The translations under genes and the position numbers were made by a program. A model generated the notes under the pieces. The model saw only the letters and a program-made list of their open reading frames with translations. It was not told the DNA's origin and did not search any database. Shown here in pieces: positions 12,791-25,219 of a stretch of 64,000 nucleotides of DNA. Positions within the stretch are counted from its first letter, which is position 1, and each line of letters opens with the position of its first letter. Origin of the DNA: Phascolomyces articulosus (taxonomy: Eukaryota; Mucoromycota; Mucoromycetes; Mucorales; Lichtheimiaceae). Location of the stretch: positions 124,001-188,000 of the forward strand of contig JAIXMP010000047.1 in the NCBI GenBank assembly GCA_025677815.1. The letters run 5' to 3'.

Positions 12791-13011
12791 TTATTCATCA
12801 TTTACAAAATAATAAAGGCTTCAAAAAGTGCTTCGCAAATGGCATACCCGCTAAAGCCGGATCTTAAGGACTGGTTAAACCCCCCCATAAGAAAGAGGTG
12901 AAAATAAATAAATAAGAAAAAATGAACTATTGTAAGGGTAAAATGCTAGCTAAAGAGAAATAACGTGCTAAAATGAGGAAGAGAAGATAGATATTGTTAT
13001 ATATTAAAGAA

Positions 13012-13768
13012 TTAATACTTGGTTAACATATATGAATGTTTTGCTTTTTTTCGGTTGATGTAGATACTAGTATAGTTGAGATAAAAGAAAAAAGGAATAT
13101 TAATAAGAAGAATATTGTGTATGAGTATATTGAGAAGTAAAAGGCGATCTGTGAACTGAATCTGTATTTGGTTGATCGATCCGCAATATGAAATCATTCT
13201 TGATGATGAGTGGTTGTTCTGAGTCATTTTCTCGTGGGCCATCGTCGTGGCATAGTTGGTCAATTTCTTTCATGAGTCTAGTAAGTTAAGACCAAATATA
13301 TTTCCAATATCGTTTGTTTGAATTGGGTGTTGGTCGTTTGGTTGGTGGCGAGTTAAGCACGAATGATATTGGATCAGGGACAACATATGGTACATTAAGA
13401 AATGCGTGGAGATTGAAGCAAGATATAACATGATTGCGAGATAAGTGTTGATTATCATTACAGTTGCGACAAATTGAGGAAGCACGTGCATTTGGCATCC
13501 ACTCTAAGCGCTAGCGTATTAGACGGCTACGTTGACTATATTTCATCGGGAGCCAGACAATTGGGTCTATTTGAAGATAAGGTCGGCATGCTGCTACTAG
13601 TTTTGATCCTGGTCCGTTACGAGCCTCTTGGAATTCTAAGTTTAATAACTGTTTGGTGGCTGCTTTTAATTGTTTGTTACCATAGGGAGCCGTCTGGGGG
13701 GAAGTGATTTCCATAGTACTGTTTTTTTTAAGTTTTCGGAATCTTCTAGTACTGATCGTGTCTGACAA
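13012..13768 (-). mobile_element. Non-LTR (LINE-like) retrotransposon RT C-terminal remnant
   Basis: The minus strand encodes what looks like the region after the reverse transcriptase domain of a LINE. One frame runs from 13768 to 13286 with LPMKYSQRSRLIR, then a TAG where an RWR-type tryptophan is expected (near 13515), then RLEWMPNARASSICRNCN, a cysteine-histidine cluster with HLSRNHVISC, and VPDPISFVLNS. The frame then shifts by one near 13320-13340 and continues with NDIGNIFGLNLLDS, a TGA, and KKLTNYATTMAHEKM to 13012. The RT catalytic core and ORF1 are missing, so this is a 3' fragment. Assignment rests on general resemblance to fungal LINE C-termini. Confidence 0.5.
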
Positions 13769-14444
13769 GCATATATAACAACTGATTTACACATTACTAA
13801 AATGAAATACCCTTTTCTTTTCTCGCACACATTATTACTCGGAAAAAAAAAAGAAACGGTGCTATTAAAAAATAGTGCAAATATAGAAAGCAAAAGGAAA
13901 ACTCTCCCAAGGAAGAGAACCATCCTAGATCAAGATCTTTTTTAAATATACGCATATTTAAATATGTAAGCCATCACGTATATATTTATATCGGTCTTGA
14001 CACGCGCATATATTAAGAGCATCAATAAAATACAATGAAACAGATAGTGTTTTGGGATCATTAGGATTACAAGAACTAGTGTTTCTTACCATATATTACA
14101 AATATGAACGATGGAATAGAGAAAGATGGGATAAACAATGATTTTTGAAAGCGTCGCCTTTCCCAAGATAAAAATTAAATTCACCAGGCAAAAAAAAAGG
14201 AAGATAATCGTATACGTTGGATAGAGGATGTCTCGTCAAGGAAGTGCTCTATATCACCACACCACACCACTAATTATAATTTTTTAACCATTTTGATCCA
14301 TTGATTTACTTATCAAGTATAATTATAAGTTCTCATAGCACTACTTTGAACGAGTGTGAGATAATAATGTAAACTTAGGAATGTTCGGAGCTGATAAGGT
14401 TTCTACTTAATCTGCGGGGAGGGAGGGGTTATTGGTTGTAAACC
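13769..14444. other. Intergenic upstream of a small membrane-protein gene
   Basis: No gene is supported. Positions 13769-13930 may hold further degenerate LINE sequence, but I cannot read a protein there. The stretch next to the ATG contains a GGGGAGGGAGGGG run near 14415-14428, a possible promoter feature. Confidence 0.35.
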
Positions 14445-15099
14445 ATGGCTATTTTTCTTCCTGTCTTTTTGGTGGGTGCTCCCATTGGATATTTTACCTG
14501 GTCAAAAGTTTTTAATGAAGCTGATTACCAAGCTGCCAAGATTTGTCATGGCACCATAACTTCATCAGAAGAAAAGAGTAAGCATTGTTACCAATGGAGT
14601 TACTATTGTTATTTTCTCTTATTTTTTTTTCCCAGAAAATTTCTTCTTGAAACTTATTTGTTGTTTTATGATATGCTTCCCCCCTGTATATATTTTATAT
14701 CGAATAGGTACAAGTGAATTATTACGAGAATATTATCCTCCACGATCAGGTTTTGCTTCTACTGTGGGTACCATTGGTTCGTTTGGTATTTTGGCAAGAA
14801 CCATGTTTGGAAAAAATACACGCCATCGATTATTTTTTGCACGGGCACCTGTTGGAGCGGATATTCGTTGGGTGACAATTAAAATGGCTGGTGAACTTTT
14901 ACTGCGTTGTGGTGCCATTGTTTATGGAGCAGCAGCAGGTAAAAAGTTTGTTTTTAAAGATTAACCAGAAAAGTGTGTGGGTGTGTTGTACTTGAATGAA
15001 ACTCATCTGAAAATTTAAAATAATATAGGTGGTGCATTTGCAGGACGCTTGGCAGTTGCACGACAGCCATTACCAGTCACTTCATCAAACAGCAAATGA
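14445..15099 (+). CDS. Small membrane protein, unknown function, 3 exons
   Basis: The spliced product has 144 residues from exons 14445-14577, 14708-14938 and 15029-15099, all GT-AG with matching phases. The ATG sits in a good context (accATGGc). The N-terminus is hydrophobic (AIFLPVFLVGAPIGYFTW) and may be a signal anchor. The middle has a small-residue segment (GFASTVGTIGSFGILART). The C-terminal third has a Gly/Ala-rich helix (GAIVYGAAAGGAFAGRLAVA) with glycine-zipper spacing. Two or three membrane segments and basic loops could suit a mitochondrial or ER protein, but that is inference. I do not recognise a family. Its tail-to-tail neighbour is the Kelch gene, 238 bp away. Confidence 0.7.
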
Positions 15100-15337
15100 A
15101 ATGCACATCGTTAATAACCCATACACATATACACTATTGGATATATATATAGAAATCGAAAAAAAAATATGGAAAGAAATAATGATTATAGATATTTTGT
15201 ACAGCAAAGGAAAAGAAAAAGATAATGTTAAAAAGTAGTTCGACAGTGGGAATAAGAGGGAATAATTAAAAAATAGGAAGTAGTTAATTAATTGGATTAC
15301 GAGGAGGAGAGAATGTGAGAAAGACTAAAAAAGACAA

Positions 15338-17756
15338 TTAAGGATTACGTTTATCATGCAAATTACGCATTCTTTCCCACACATCCATGTGTCGTGACAT
15401 GGCCCGTCCATCTTCTGGTCGTTCTGGATCTTGATCGAGGGAACGTTCCCATTGATCATGATCATTAGCAGTATAAGTACGTGTTCCATCAAACAATTCA
15501 TCCGATAATCGTGGTGGTTTCTTTTCATCCTGATGATTATTGAATCCACCGCCATTGTTGCCCATACTCTTATCGTCCATGTTATTATATACAAACAATG
15601 GATAATCATTGTTAGCACCACCCTTATGTGATGTGATAGCACCAGGCAACCATCGAGGGTTCATTGCGCGTGCCTTTCTGCGTTGACGACGGAAATACCA
15701 GAATGCAGCGACGCATACCAATAATAAACCTAAAATTGCAAAACCAATAGCCAATCCTTTGTTACGACTACTGTTACTAGGTTTGTTGGGATTTGATACG
15801 ACCGTGGGATCATAAGGCAAGGGATGATCTCCTTCTGTTAAACTCGTATCCTCTGGGAATTTGGGGAAACTATAGCTACATCCAGGGTCTTTTTTCTCAG
15901 TCGGATTGTCTGAATGAGACATACTTCGAACCCATTTCCAAGAATTCATGTCCAAAATATCAATTGCGTTTGTCCAAGTGGGGATTTTTGTATTGAAAAC
16001 ATCAGTGACATCTGTGTAGCCTATATTGACATTATATATAAAATGTGCGTAAATAAAGAAATGGTATATGTTAAGAAGAGAAATTGATGAAACCCAAAAG
16101 TTTTTTTTACCATAGAGTAACACCATGTAGTTTCCATAGGTAACAGCACCATGACCAGCACGAGGTGCCGGAGCATCTCCGCCGACATCCGGTTTAGACC
16201 ATTCCAATTTACAAGTATCCAATACAAAGACATCTGAAGAACTGTCAAAATGATCTGTTGAAGAAGTATTTAATCCACCATAGACTACAATCGATTTACC
16301 ATCAGGTGCAGCTGTTGCAGAAAACCTAAATTATAGTATAAAAATAAATATAGATGGATTATAAAGTGTGAGTATGTGGATTTTTTTTAGTCATCTGGAA
16401 ATTCTTTTTACGGATTGGGTCTAGTTTTATTTTTGTCCTTCCTTACATGAGTCGTGATGGTGGGATATCACCAATCGTTGCCATACTCACAGCCTTGTTT
16501 TCCTTTGGATCGAAAACTATTCAATTTCCCATTGATTTAGTATTTTGGAGATAGAAAAAAAAATAGATCCATCGTTATTATTCATATATAATTCATACCA
16601 AGAACACTTTGGAAATCAGCATAGATTCTGGTTGTTTCATCCACATAGACCGTACCACCAAAAATAAACAGCTTATCTTGACTATTTAACACAAATGTAT
16701 TAGCATTTTTTTTAACATCGATCCCCATTATTACACACATATACACACACACACACACACGCCTTTTCATTTTGTTGAGTTTATTTACTTACATTACAAC
16801 TGCTGAATGACTGAAACGTGGTGGTGCTTTACCCCAACCATAGGTGATGGATGGCCATGAGAAAGTGGCTGTGTTGGTATCAAAAGTATAAAAATCATTA
16901 AACTAAAAATATTTGGAAAAAGAAAAAAAAACCATAAATATTACTCTACGCTGCATTTTGTATATACATATATATATATATATGATGGATGTTTTATATG
17001 GGTTGATACCGTACATAGCTTTGACCATTGCCTGTAACGCCAGTAGGAGCTCGACCACCATAATATAATGCAAAACCCGTGCTGTTGAGAGTAGCTGTCA
17101 TTGCTGCTCGAGGTGTGGGCGTGACTCCAGAGATCATCGCTATTGTTATTATTTGATCAGCATATTGTTTATTATTCATATATTTGTTTGGATATCACAT
17201 TTATAGGCAAGATGCAGGAGTATATATTGATTAATATTATTACTAGTGAAAAAGAAAATAATAACAACTTACAAGAATGCCAACCCGTGGAACCATCGTA
17301 CTGAACCATTTTATCCATTAGTTCTGATCCATGATCACCTGATTGCATGTAAATAGTTTTTCCATCAGTACCAGGGAATGCAACACCATAAATAAATGGC
17401 ATATATTGGCTGTTGGTTGAAACATTGCTAGGTAAACTCCATTGAGGACAATCAGCTTGTAATCCCTGACTTAAATCAAGAGCAAAAATGTCGAGGTTTG
17501 TCTAATTTCATGTAAAAGATATATATAAGTATATTGTTGTTGTCATTGTTGTTTATGGTTGATATTTAGATAGTAGCCTTATATATTTGACACATACTTC
17601 ACTTCCGCCAGTAAGGTATATGTGATCGTTTAATAAAACAGGTGTAAAACCCGTTCGTCCCTCAGCACCAAAGTTACAAGTATTATCTTGGGCAAAGATA
17701 GTGAATGGAAGGAGTGTACTAACGAGGAATAATGATTTCCTCCATAATCGAGTCAT
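15338..17756 (-). CDS. Kelch-repeat protein with signal peptide and C-terminal membrane anchor, 8 exons
   Basis: The product has 557 residues. Exons on the minus strand are 17756-17598, 17501-17273, 17139-17015, 16902-16793, 16681-16599, 16516-16447, 16325-16111 and 16020-15338, all GT-AG and in phase. Residues 1-22 form a signal peptide ending TIFAQ. Kelch-type blades follow, with hydrophobic-GG strands such as HIYLTGGSE, ALYYGGRAP, KLFIFGGT and SIVVYGGLN. A transmembrane helix (about 419-440, AIGFAILGLLLVCVAAFWYF) is followed by basic residues RRQRRKAR and a polar tail of about 115 residues. The layout suggests a plasma-membrane or wall-facing beta-propeller with a cytosolic tail, possibly an adhesion or polarity protein. 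Catalytic residues of galactose oxidase are not evident. Function is unassigned. Confidence 0.88.
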
Positions 17757-19743
17757 TTTTTTATGATTAAATGAAGGAAAGGAATAGGATAATGAAATAG
17801 AAGAAGAAGAGGAAAAGGAGAAAAAAAAAGAAGATTATTTTTCTTCCTTTTGTGTTCCTCTTCCATTATAGCCATACACACAAAAAAAAACTTTACTTTT
17901 TTGCATCGAAAATGATGGTAGTACAATCATCTTGTGAAGAATACACGACTTGAATTTTGTTGGTTATAAAAAATATTAAGCTATTTAAATGTGGAGATAA
18001 AATATTCCTTATAATTATCATCACCGCCAAGCCTATTCATCTAATTTAGTTTGTTTTCTAAACTAATAGAAATATTCACTTAGTATATGGCTGGAATATA
18101 AACCCCAGCTTTTTTTTTTCTTATTGACTTATGTTCGTTCTTTCGATAGTTTTTATATTAAAAAAGTGGCTTCATAATTTTCAATTTTAATAAAGAAAAA
18201 ACTTGTGTACTTTTTAAGGAGTTCATTAAGAAGATATCAAATCACCTTGTATTATATATAAATAGTGATGAGAATTGAGTAAAATATTCTAGTAATGCAG
18301 TGATACCAATGGGAAAAGAAATCACCAATAAGCAGACAAAAATCTATTCCTCGTTTTCTTGGTATAAATATAAAATACAACAAGTGCAACCTTTATCTTT
18401 TTTTAGAGCTTTTGTCAACTAACATTTTGTTGTGTGTGTGTGTGTTTGCATGTGCAAAAATTAGTCCTAAAACTACATCAACCATGCACTTTTTGTGTAA
18501 TCTAAAATGTATAACCATGTTTCTTGTCCTTAGCTATGATCACTATGGTAACAAAACAACAATGATAAAAATGTTTCCATATATATTTTTTGACATTCTT
18601 TTGTGTTTTCAAGGGACTAGTAACAAGATGATTCCACATGTGATTTGATATCATTATTAATATAAACAAAAAGTGAATGTCTGCAGCAAAAACAAATTCA
18701 TCATTAAACTAAAAAAAAAAGTGCTACTCAAAATAATAAATAGAAACGAAAGAACCCTGCATTATTATTTCATTTTGGCATGATCCCCCCAAAAAGTAAA
18801 TAATTCAAGCAAGGGAGATCTTTCATAATCTGAAACAAAAAAAAAACTTTTTTTTGGGGAAATAGTAACAAGTTTATATATAAAAATAAATTTAAAAATG
18901 AAGTTGCATGAAAAGATTCGCCGTTTTTTTTTTTTAAAAAAAAAAAAGAGGTACAAAAATAAACAATTATTTATTAATCAAAAAAAAAAAAGAGTGACAC
19001 AATGTATTTTAAGATCGACAATTTGTTGATGTAATTGTTTTTTAAAAAAAAAAATTGGTCTGGACTCTTATACTATTACAATTTATCTCTTTAAAATGGA
19101 TGGCATATTTTTTTAGTACATCTTTATTCAAAAAGCCAAGATCGACCAGTAAGTTATATAAAGAAAGGGTAGAAAATAAAGAAAACCCTAAACTAAACAT
19201 GGATTCTTCTCTGTTGTTTTTTTATATATATTTTCTGCTATTTCTTCCCTTTTATGTATTGGTAACAAATGATGGTATCGAATCCTATTTTATGAGGCTA
19301 GATCATATTTGTTCAATACCAATTGTGTTCACTATATATTGAAGTTTATTATATTTATTATAAGCTGATGTTATATATAGGTAAAAGGACATAATAAGGT
19401 AGGGGTGGATGGGGGGCCAAGAAAAACGGACACAAGATATCGCCGATTCAATAATGTTATTGTCCTATAATTATGGTTCGAAAATTAAAGATAAATCATT
19501 TCAATTACGGTAACAAAGTCTTTGGAACTTGTTTTCTTCCTCTTCTTCTTCATTTGTATAATTTTCATACTTGTTCTTATTTTTTTTATTTTAATTATTA
19601 TTCATTTTTCTTTATATCAACCATCGTAAAAACAACAAGAACAGCAGCAACAACACCATCACCGAACTGTATATCATTTGCATTATTACAACCTATCCAT
19701 ATTGATAAATATCCAAACTCCAAACTCCAAACCAACCATAAAT
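17757..19743. other. Divergent intergenic region, no gene seen
   Basis: Two kilobases of AT-rich DNA separate the Kelch gene and the Asn-rich surface protein, which are transcribed away from each other. Several short frames (for example 18412-18648 and 19055-19342) translate to low-complexity hydrophobic peptides. There are long A/T homopolymers around 18840-19050. The pyrimidine-rich tract at about 19530-19620 and the A/C-rich leader up to 19743 look like the promoter and 5' leader of the downstream gene. Confidence 0.45.
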
Positions 19744-20902
19744 ATGAAGTTTTCCACATCCGCGTGTTTATTATTTACACTTATTTTATTACAAGTATCA
19801 GTGATTGTTACAGGTCAAATACCGGGTATAGGTGATGTAATTGGAGGAGGAGAAACTGAAAGTAGTGCTGGTGGCAGTGAACCAAGTCCATCTGCATCAC
19901 AAGGAGGTGATCAACAACCTACCAATTCAGACCAAGGTGGAGCACAACCTACAGGAAGTCCTGCAGAGCCAGCTCAATCAAGTGCTGGTGGAGGTGATAC
20001 TGCACCTAGTAGTAATAATGGTAATAGTGATCAAGCCCAACCTACCCAATCCCAAGGAAATAATAATAATAACGATAATCCACAAGCAACACCTACATCA
20101 TCTACTGGAGAGACACCCAATAACAATAACAATGGAAACGGCAACAATAATAATAATAATAATAATGGTAGTGGCAGTAATAACAACAATGATGGTACTG
20201 GCACTAATAATAATAACAATAATAACGATGGTTCTTCAACTTCGGGTGGTTCTCAGCCGAATAGTAATGGCGGCCAAGGAGATTCTGATAACACTGCCAC
20301 GATTGCGGGTTCAGTCGTGGGTGGCGTCGGTAAGTTTATATTATTTATAGAAACACAAGCGGGTTATTATGTAAAAATTAAGGGAAATAAGCAATAACTT
20401 ATGCGTAACATTTACTTATTTATTAATATAAAAATATATAGTTGGTATTGCTTTAATTGGTGGTATTATTATGTGGTTGAGTCGTCGTGGTGGATGTACC
20501 AAACGTACAGGTCGTGGTCGTGACGGTTTTCAACAACATCATCAACCAGATGATTTTATGGATATGTCTGACGCATCCTATGCAGCTGCTCCAGTGGTAG
20601 CAACAACACAAATGAATCAACAACAAGCAAGACCTTTTATTCCACCCACAAGCAATGGAGGTTATACCGATCTTAATTCGGGTGTCGCATACAATGACAC
20701 TCCTTATACCTATTCTGATCACCCAACACCACAGCAACAAGAATATTATCCATATGTACAACCTCAAGATCCAGGTTATATGGCAGCAGCAGCTGCAACA
20801 GCTCCACCAATGGCAGCAGCGGCGATGGCACCCGATACTACTATTCCTATTGGATCGAAACCTGATGAGGTGGAAGTTCAACATAAACCCAATGCAGCTT
20901 AA
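19744..20902 (+). CDS. Secreted Asn/Gly/Ser-rich single-pass surface protein, 2 exons
   Basis: The product has 348 residues from exons 19744-20329 and 20442-20902. Residues 1-24 are a clear signal peptide ending SVIVTG. The ectodomain (about 25-180) is low-complexity: Ser/Gln/Pro-rich first, then Asn tracts broken by Gly, Ser and Thr, suitable for O-glycosylation. A Gly-rich membrane helix spans about 185-207 (AGSVVGGVVGIALIGGIIMW), crossing the intron, followed by a basic stop-transfer RRGGCTKRTGRGR. The cytosolic tail is rich in Gln, Pro, Tyr and Ala, with YTDLNSG and QQQEYYPYVQP. I chose the ATG at 19744 because the signal peptide begins there and no upstream ATG is in frame. The design recalls wall-stress sensors or mucins, but there is no WSC domain. 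Confidence 0.85.
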
Positions 20903-21233
20903 AAAATTATAAATATTTGTAACATAGATGAATAAAGTTAACATTTGGTTCTTGACCGAGACGACGGACTCTCACTTTCTAACAAAATCCCATCATTCGC
21001 TTTTTTTTTCCACCCTTTTTCTCTGACTCATATCTACGTATGCATCTTTTAGTTTCCATGTACATATCAAAAAAAAGGTTGAACCGAAAGTAAGGATGTC
21101 TCCGCACGAAAAAATATATAAACATATGGGAAAAAAGAACTAAGAAAGGAAAGATGAAGAAATATAAAAAGAAAAGATGGTTTCAATCATGTTCTCTGTT
21201 TCTTTCTCTTACTTGTAATATTTTTTATTCACA
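20903..21233. promoter_or_regulatory. Short intergenic region between two plus-strand genes
   Basis: This 331 bp spacer holds the 3' end of the surface-protein gene and the promoter of the oxidoreductase gene. It has pyrimidine-rich tracts at 21000-21030 and 21190-21215 just ahead of the ATG. I see no further gene. Confidence 0.35.
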
Positions 21234-22957
21234 ATGCACTTGAATCCCGTAAGCACTCAATCGTACTGGTTAAAGGATGCTCCATTTCAAACACCTTCAA
21301 AAGATCCATTGCCATCGAAAGCTGACATTGTTATTATTGGAGGTAAGGACGCAGGACCACACAGGGCACAGAAATTTTTTTCCCACAGTTGTTTTTTTTT
21401 ATTTGTTACTAAGTTATTTCATACTGATTTTCAATACTTCTTTATTAATAATAATAATACAAAAGCTGGTTTGACTGGTTTATCTACTGCGTATTGGGTG
21501 CAACAAATGCAACCCAATCTCAAAATAGTTGTGGCTGATGCAAGAGGCGTTTCAAGTGGTGCAACAGGACGCAATGGTAACACGATCTTCTATTTATTTA
21601 TTTATAAATCAATTATGAAAAAAGGTGGGGTAAAATGCAAGTTGTTATTAATAGGTACATATTTTATTTATTTAATTTAGGTGGTATTTGTACTCCTGGT
21701 TTAAATGATGATTTTGATGCTGTTATTGATGCCTATGGCGAAGCATCGGCTCAGCGATTAGTTGAATTTGATTATCGTAATGTCGAGATGCTTTCCGAGT
21801 TCCTTAAAAATCACGCAGACAATGACAAGGGGTTTTTCGATCCCGAATTAACCTGGACCAAAGGTGCCATTTTGGCATGGTCGACTGCTCAAGAAGCCGA
21901 AGATGCCCGACCTTCCGCTGAAATTCTGTGTAAAAAGATTGACGATATGCGTATTTTGAGTCCTGAAGAATTGAAACAAATACCTGGCTTTGAAACATTC
22001 CAATACGGTGGCTTACATATCAAGACCACTGCTATTGCTTGGGCCGCCAAGATTGTCTTTTGTCTCGCACGCTATGTTACTTCACAAGGACGTGGTGTTC
22101 ATATTGCCACTTATACCAAGGTAGACGATGTGATGTGGGATGAGAAGCGAGGTGTGAACACTGTCCATACCAATCGAGGTGTCATTGAAGCTCCTCGTGT
22201 TGTTTATTGTACAAATGCATGGACCGCTCGTTTGTTGGAGGATGTACGTGGTATATTGATGCCAGTACGTAATCAAGTTGTTAGTGTTTGTGCCCCTCCT
22301 GGTGCTCCACGACTTGAATATGTGATGAGTGCAGATCGTGGATATCAATATATGTCCTGTCGACCCAATGGTGATTTTATTATGGGTGGTATGCGTAATG
22401 TTGTTCCTAGCAAACAAGAACATGAAGATGATGATTCAACTTTGAATACAGCTGTATCGAATGCATTGCGTTCATTTATGGCTGATGTTGCAAAGGCTCC
22501 TACAGTTGAACGAGAATGGGTTGGTGGTAAGTCAGGTTATCCATATATGCGTGTGAATATTTTTGTGTTCTTTTTCCTGAACTAACAAAATAAATAAACA
22601 GTGATGGGTTTTACTAGAGATCGATTGCCATTGATTGGAGCTGTTGAACATATCACTGGATCGACCAAGAATAAGGGTCAATTTGTGGCTGCAGGTTTCA
22701 CTGGTCATGGTAATATCACATTAGTATATTATATATATAAATAATGTACTACAATCAAGAAAGAGCTAACGGTATATTTTTTCTTAAAAAAAAATATAGG
22801 CATGCCCAGAACCTTTTTATGCGGTAGAGCAGCTGCTCAACTTTTGATCGACCAACCGTTGGAAGAATGGTTTCCTCCAGAATTCAAGGTTGAACATAAG
22901 AGTCGTCAATCATGGTGGAAGAACAAAAATAGCAATCAAATCAAGAGCAATTTGTAA
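21234..22957 (+). CDS. FAD-dependent oxidoreductase (DAO family), 5 exons
   Basis: The product has 443 residues and belongs to the D-amino-acid-oxidase-like FAD oxidoreductases, flavoenzymes that oxidise amines or amino acids. Exons are 21234-21342, 21466-21576, 21681-22526, 22602-22709 and 22800-22957, each intron splitting a Gly or Ala codon in phase 1. The FAD-binding Rossmann motif DIVIIGGAGLTGLSTAY (about residues 31-47) has the GxGxxG glycines at 37, 39 and 42. It is followed by the second FAD strand VVADARGVSSGATGRNGG. The C-terminus has GFTGHGMPRTFLCGRAAAQLL, the usual flavin-contacting end of the fold. No signal peptide or peroxisomal tail is present (it ends IKSNL), so a cytosolic enzyme is likely. 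The substrate is not determined. Confidence 0.92.
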
Positions 22958-23609
22958 ATTGAAAAATATAATGGTAGTAGGGTAGAAAAGAAAAGAAAAA
23001 CACCCTGTAAATATATATCCTATTGTGTACTTTTATTATTATATTTATATACAACATATAAATAAATACATATGATACTTTTGTCATCATCCTATTGTAT
23101 TCATTGAGCTATTTCTGTTTTCTAAAATATTATGTATTAATAAGGTGTTTGGATTAAAAATATGAATGGGAATTAACCACAATGTTTTTTCTTCCATATG
23201 ACCTGATTTCACTTGAATGATTCGACTTGAAAACATCCCATTTTTATATTTACGTATTTTTTTCAATATCTCCTCCAATTTTACATCAATGAAAAGTGAA
23301 TGTGATTCCTACGTAAAGATACTGGAAGTCTTTATTTGAACTATTATATATTCATAATAAAGTTACTAATCTGTAGCTAACTATGATATTATGAACAGCA
23401 AAAAAAGTTTTCGTAGTTAAATGGACCCAAGAAGACTATCATTAATAAGTTTCTCATAAAGAAACGAAAAGAAAGATAAACGATGAAAGGAACTATAATA
23501 TACAATGTAGTGAAAAGTAGCACTTATTTTATTAGAAGAGCAAAAAAAAAAAAAAAAAAAAGAAGCATAAATGATGTATTATTTAGTCGATACAATATTT
23601 GATTTGAAG
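22958..23609. other. Intergenic, no gene seen
   Basis: AT-rich DNA downstream of the oxidoreductase. A poly-A run of about 19 lies near 23543-23561. The 63-codon minus-strand frame at 23087-23278 is unremarkable. Confidence 0.4.
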
Positions 23610-24522
23610 CTTCAAATGGATAAGAAATCTATGAAAGTTTAAACTAATAAGAAAAAAGGTACGACTTAGATGTAGCATGCACTTGGGTGATCATCAGTCC
23701 AAGTACAACGATCTCTTGTTTCCCTTCTACGACATTGTTCTATTGATCAACACGATCATTTTCTATGACATCATGCCATGTCAGATACTGACGTTCATAT
23801 AACGTATTACGATAATTGTTGTATGCAACAGCTGAAGCTTTTAGTGCCGTAACAACTCTAATAAAAAAAAAACCTCACGGGGATTAATTTATCCGGTATG
23901 AATTTCCGTGAAATTTTGGAAATGGTTAGGTTGAGGTAACATGTCATTGGTGAAGTTGATGCAGTAATAGTCCGAATACATGATTATCGCTTTAGCTTTT
24001 CCAACACGTTTTCATTACATGTTTTCATTGGCTTATACAAATATCCGTTGAAGAGATTGGTAATAATTGTGCTATATTTTGACACAAGAGCTGTTATACT
24101 TGTGGGCTCTTGGTTTGCAGCTTCATAATAATCATCAAAATCAGCCAGGACGTCCAATGGTGGTATGATTTTTGATGATGGTGCAATATCCTTGATCAAG
24201 TCTCATGCTTCAGAAACTCTTTTAATTTTGCTCCAATCGACAAGCTGAACAATATTCGTGTTTTCGTTCTCGGGCACAATCGTCAATAGTTGGATCGTTT
24301 TGGTAAAATGCATCGAATTGTGTAATAAAGATCCACGTGTTTTTGTTTTTTTAATAAACATTCAACCAGTTTATCGGCGTGATAGTTCATATGATTGTTG
24401 ATGTTGTCGTTGCTTTCCCCTCTTCTCCTTCTAAAATAAAATTCACCATCGATTTCATCATGAAGTTCACGATATTGACAGTCTATTTCGATGAGAGCAG
24501 CTGATGTTGCAGGTAATGACAT
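23610..24522 (-). pseudogene. Decayed gene of unknown, probably repetitive family
   Basis: The minus strand has protein-like pieces in changing frames. From an ATG at 24522 a frame reads MSLPATSAALIEIDCQY and then an Arg/Asn-rich stretch. The frame shifts near 24330 and continues with FDAFYQNDPTIDDC and HEYCSACRLEQN before a stop. A third piece at 24199-23984 includes SSKIIPPLDVLADFDDYY. Near 23700-23750 there is EQCRRRETRDRCTWTDDHP in yet another frame. Frequent stops and frame changes indicate decay. I recognise no domain; the CSAC spacing might be part of a metal site. Confidence 0.4.
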
Positions 24523-24659
24523 TGTTTTCTTGGTAGTGTGTGTTTTTATTGTTGCATATCCTATTTTTTATAATGGGATCTAGTCATTAGCTTGCTTGTT
24601 TGAATTGTATTGCGCACATATGAACATAAAAAACGAACGGTGGCAATAAATAACTTACC

Positions 24660-25100
24660 CAAATCAATGTATTGTTCCATCATCCAAAACAGCAACACGA
24701 TCAGCACCTTCTATTCTCAACAGGTAAGTGGCATCCGAACGAGGCTTTAGCTCATCAAGGTGACGCAAAAAGTCATTTGCCCATAGACCATTTATCAAAA
24801 TCAATAATGAAACTTATACTTACCAGCCATCATAATATATATAATATAATCATAAATCATTACCCTATTGTTTCTCCATGTTGGCTTTCGCACTACTACA
24901 CGTTTCCCATCTCCCTTGTACTCGCCATCCGTCTCTTCATCAGACATATATGCTGCTACCAGCAACTCTTTTCTGCCTGGGTAGGTTGCCTCAAGCTGAG
25001 GCTGATGGCTGTTGAAAGCCCCCTTTCGTCGCTTAGCAGTCTATTAAGAAATATATGGTTATTGTACCCTTCTGACTCCAGTTTTTTTTTATATATAACT
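24660..25100 (-). pseudogene. Decayed gene fragment of unknown family
   Basis: Two coding-like stretches on the minus strand look like exons. The first, after a possible acceptor near 25046, reads TAKRRKGAFNSHQPQLEATY and continues through AAYMSDEETDGEYKGDG to a GT donor near 24865. The second, around 24795-24680, reads LWANDFLRHLDELKP and LLRIEGADRVAVLDDGT. No start codon or full frame could be assembled. The 147-codon open frame on the opposite strand here is the antisense shadow of this fragment. Confidence 0.4.
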
Positions 25101-25219
25101 TTAGATTGTCCCTAATGTATTTTAAAAGTTTGATAATCATATCTTGAAATCTAATAGAGAAAAATAGTTTCAAATTTTGTCACACATTTTTGTCCGCGAC
25201 TTTATAAAAGAATAGATAT

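Noticed and set aside
19841..20350. Ile/Val-rich overlapping open frame in the Asn-rich gene
   Set aside because: It is a frame shadow of the AAT repeats; the other frame has signal peptide, anchor and in-phase intron.
24672..25115. 147-codon plus-strand open frame
   Set aside because: It is antisense to better coding-like exons with splice signals on the minus strand and has no recognisable features.
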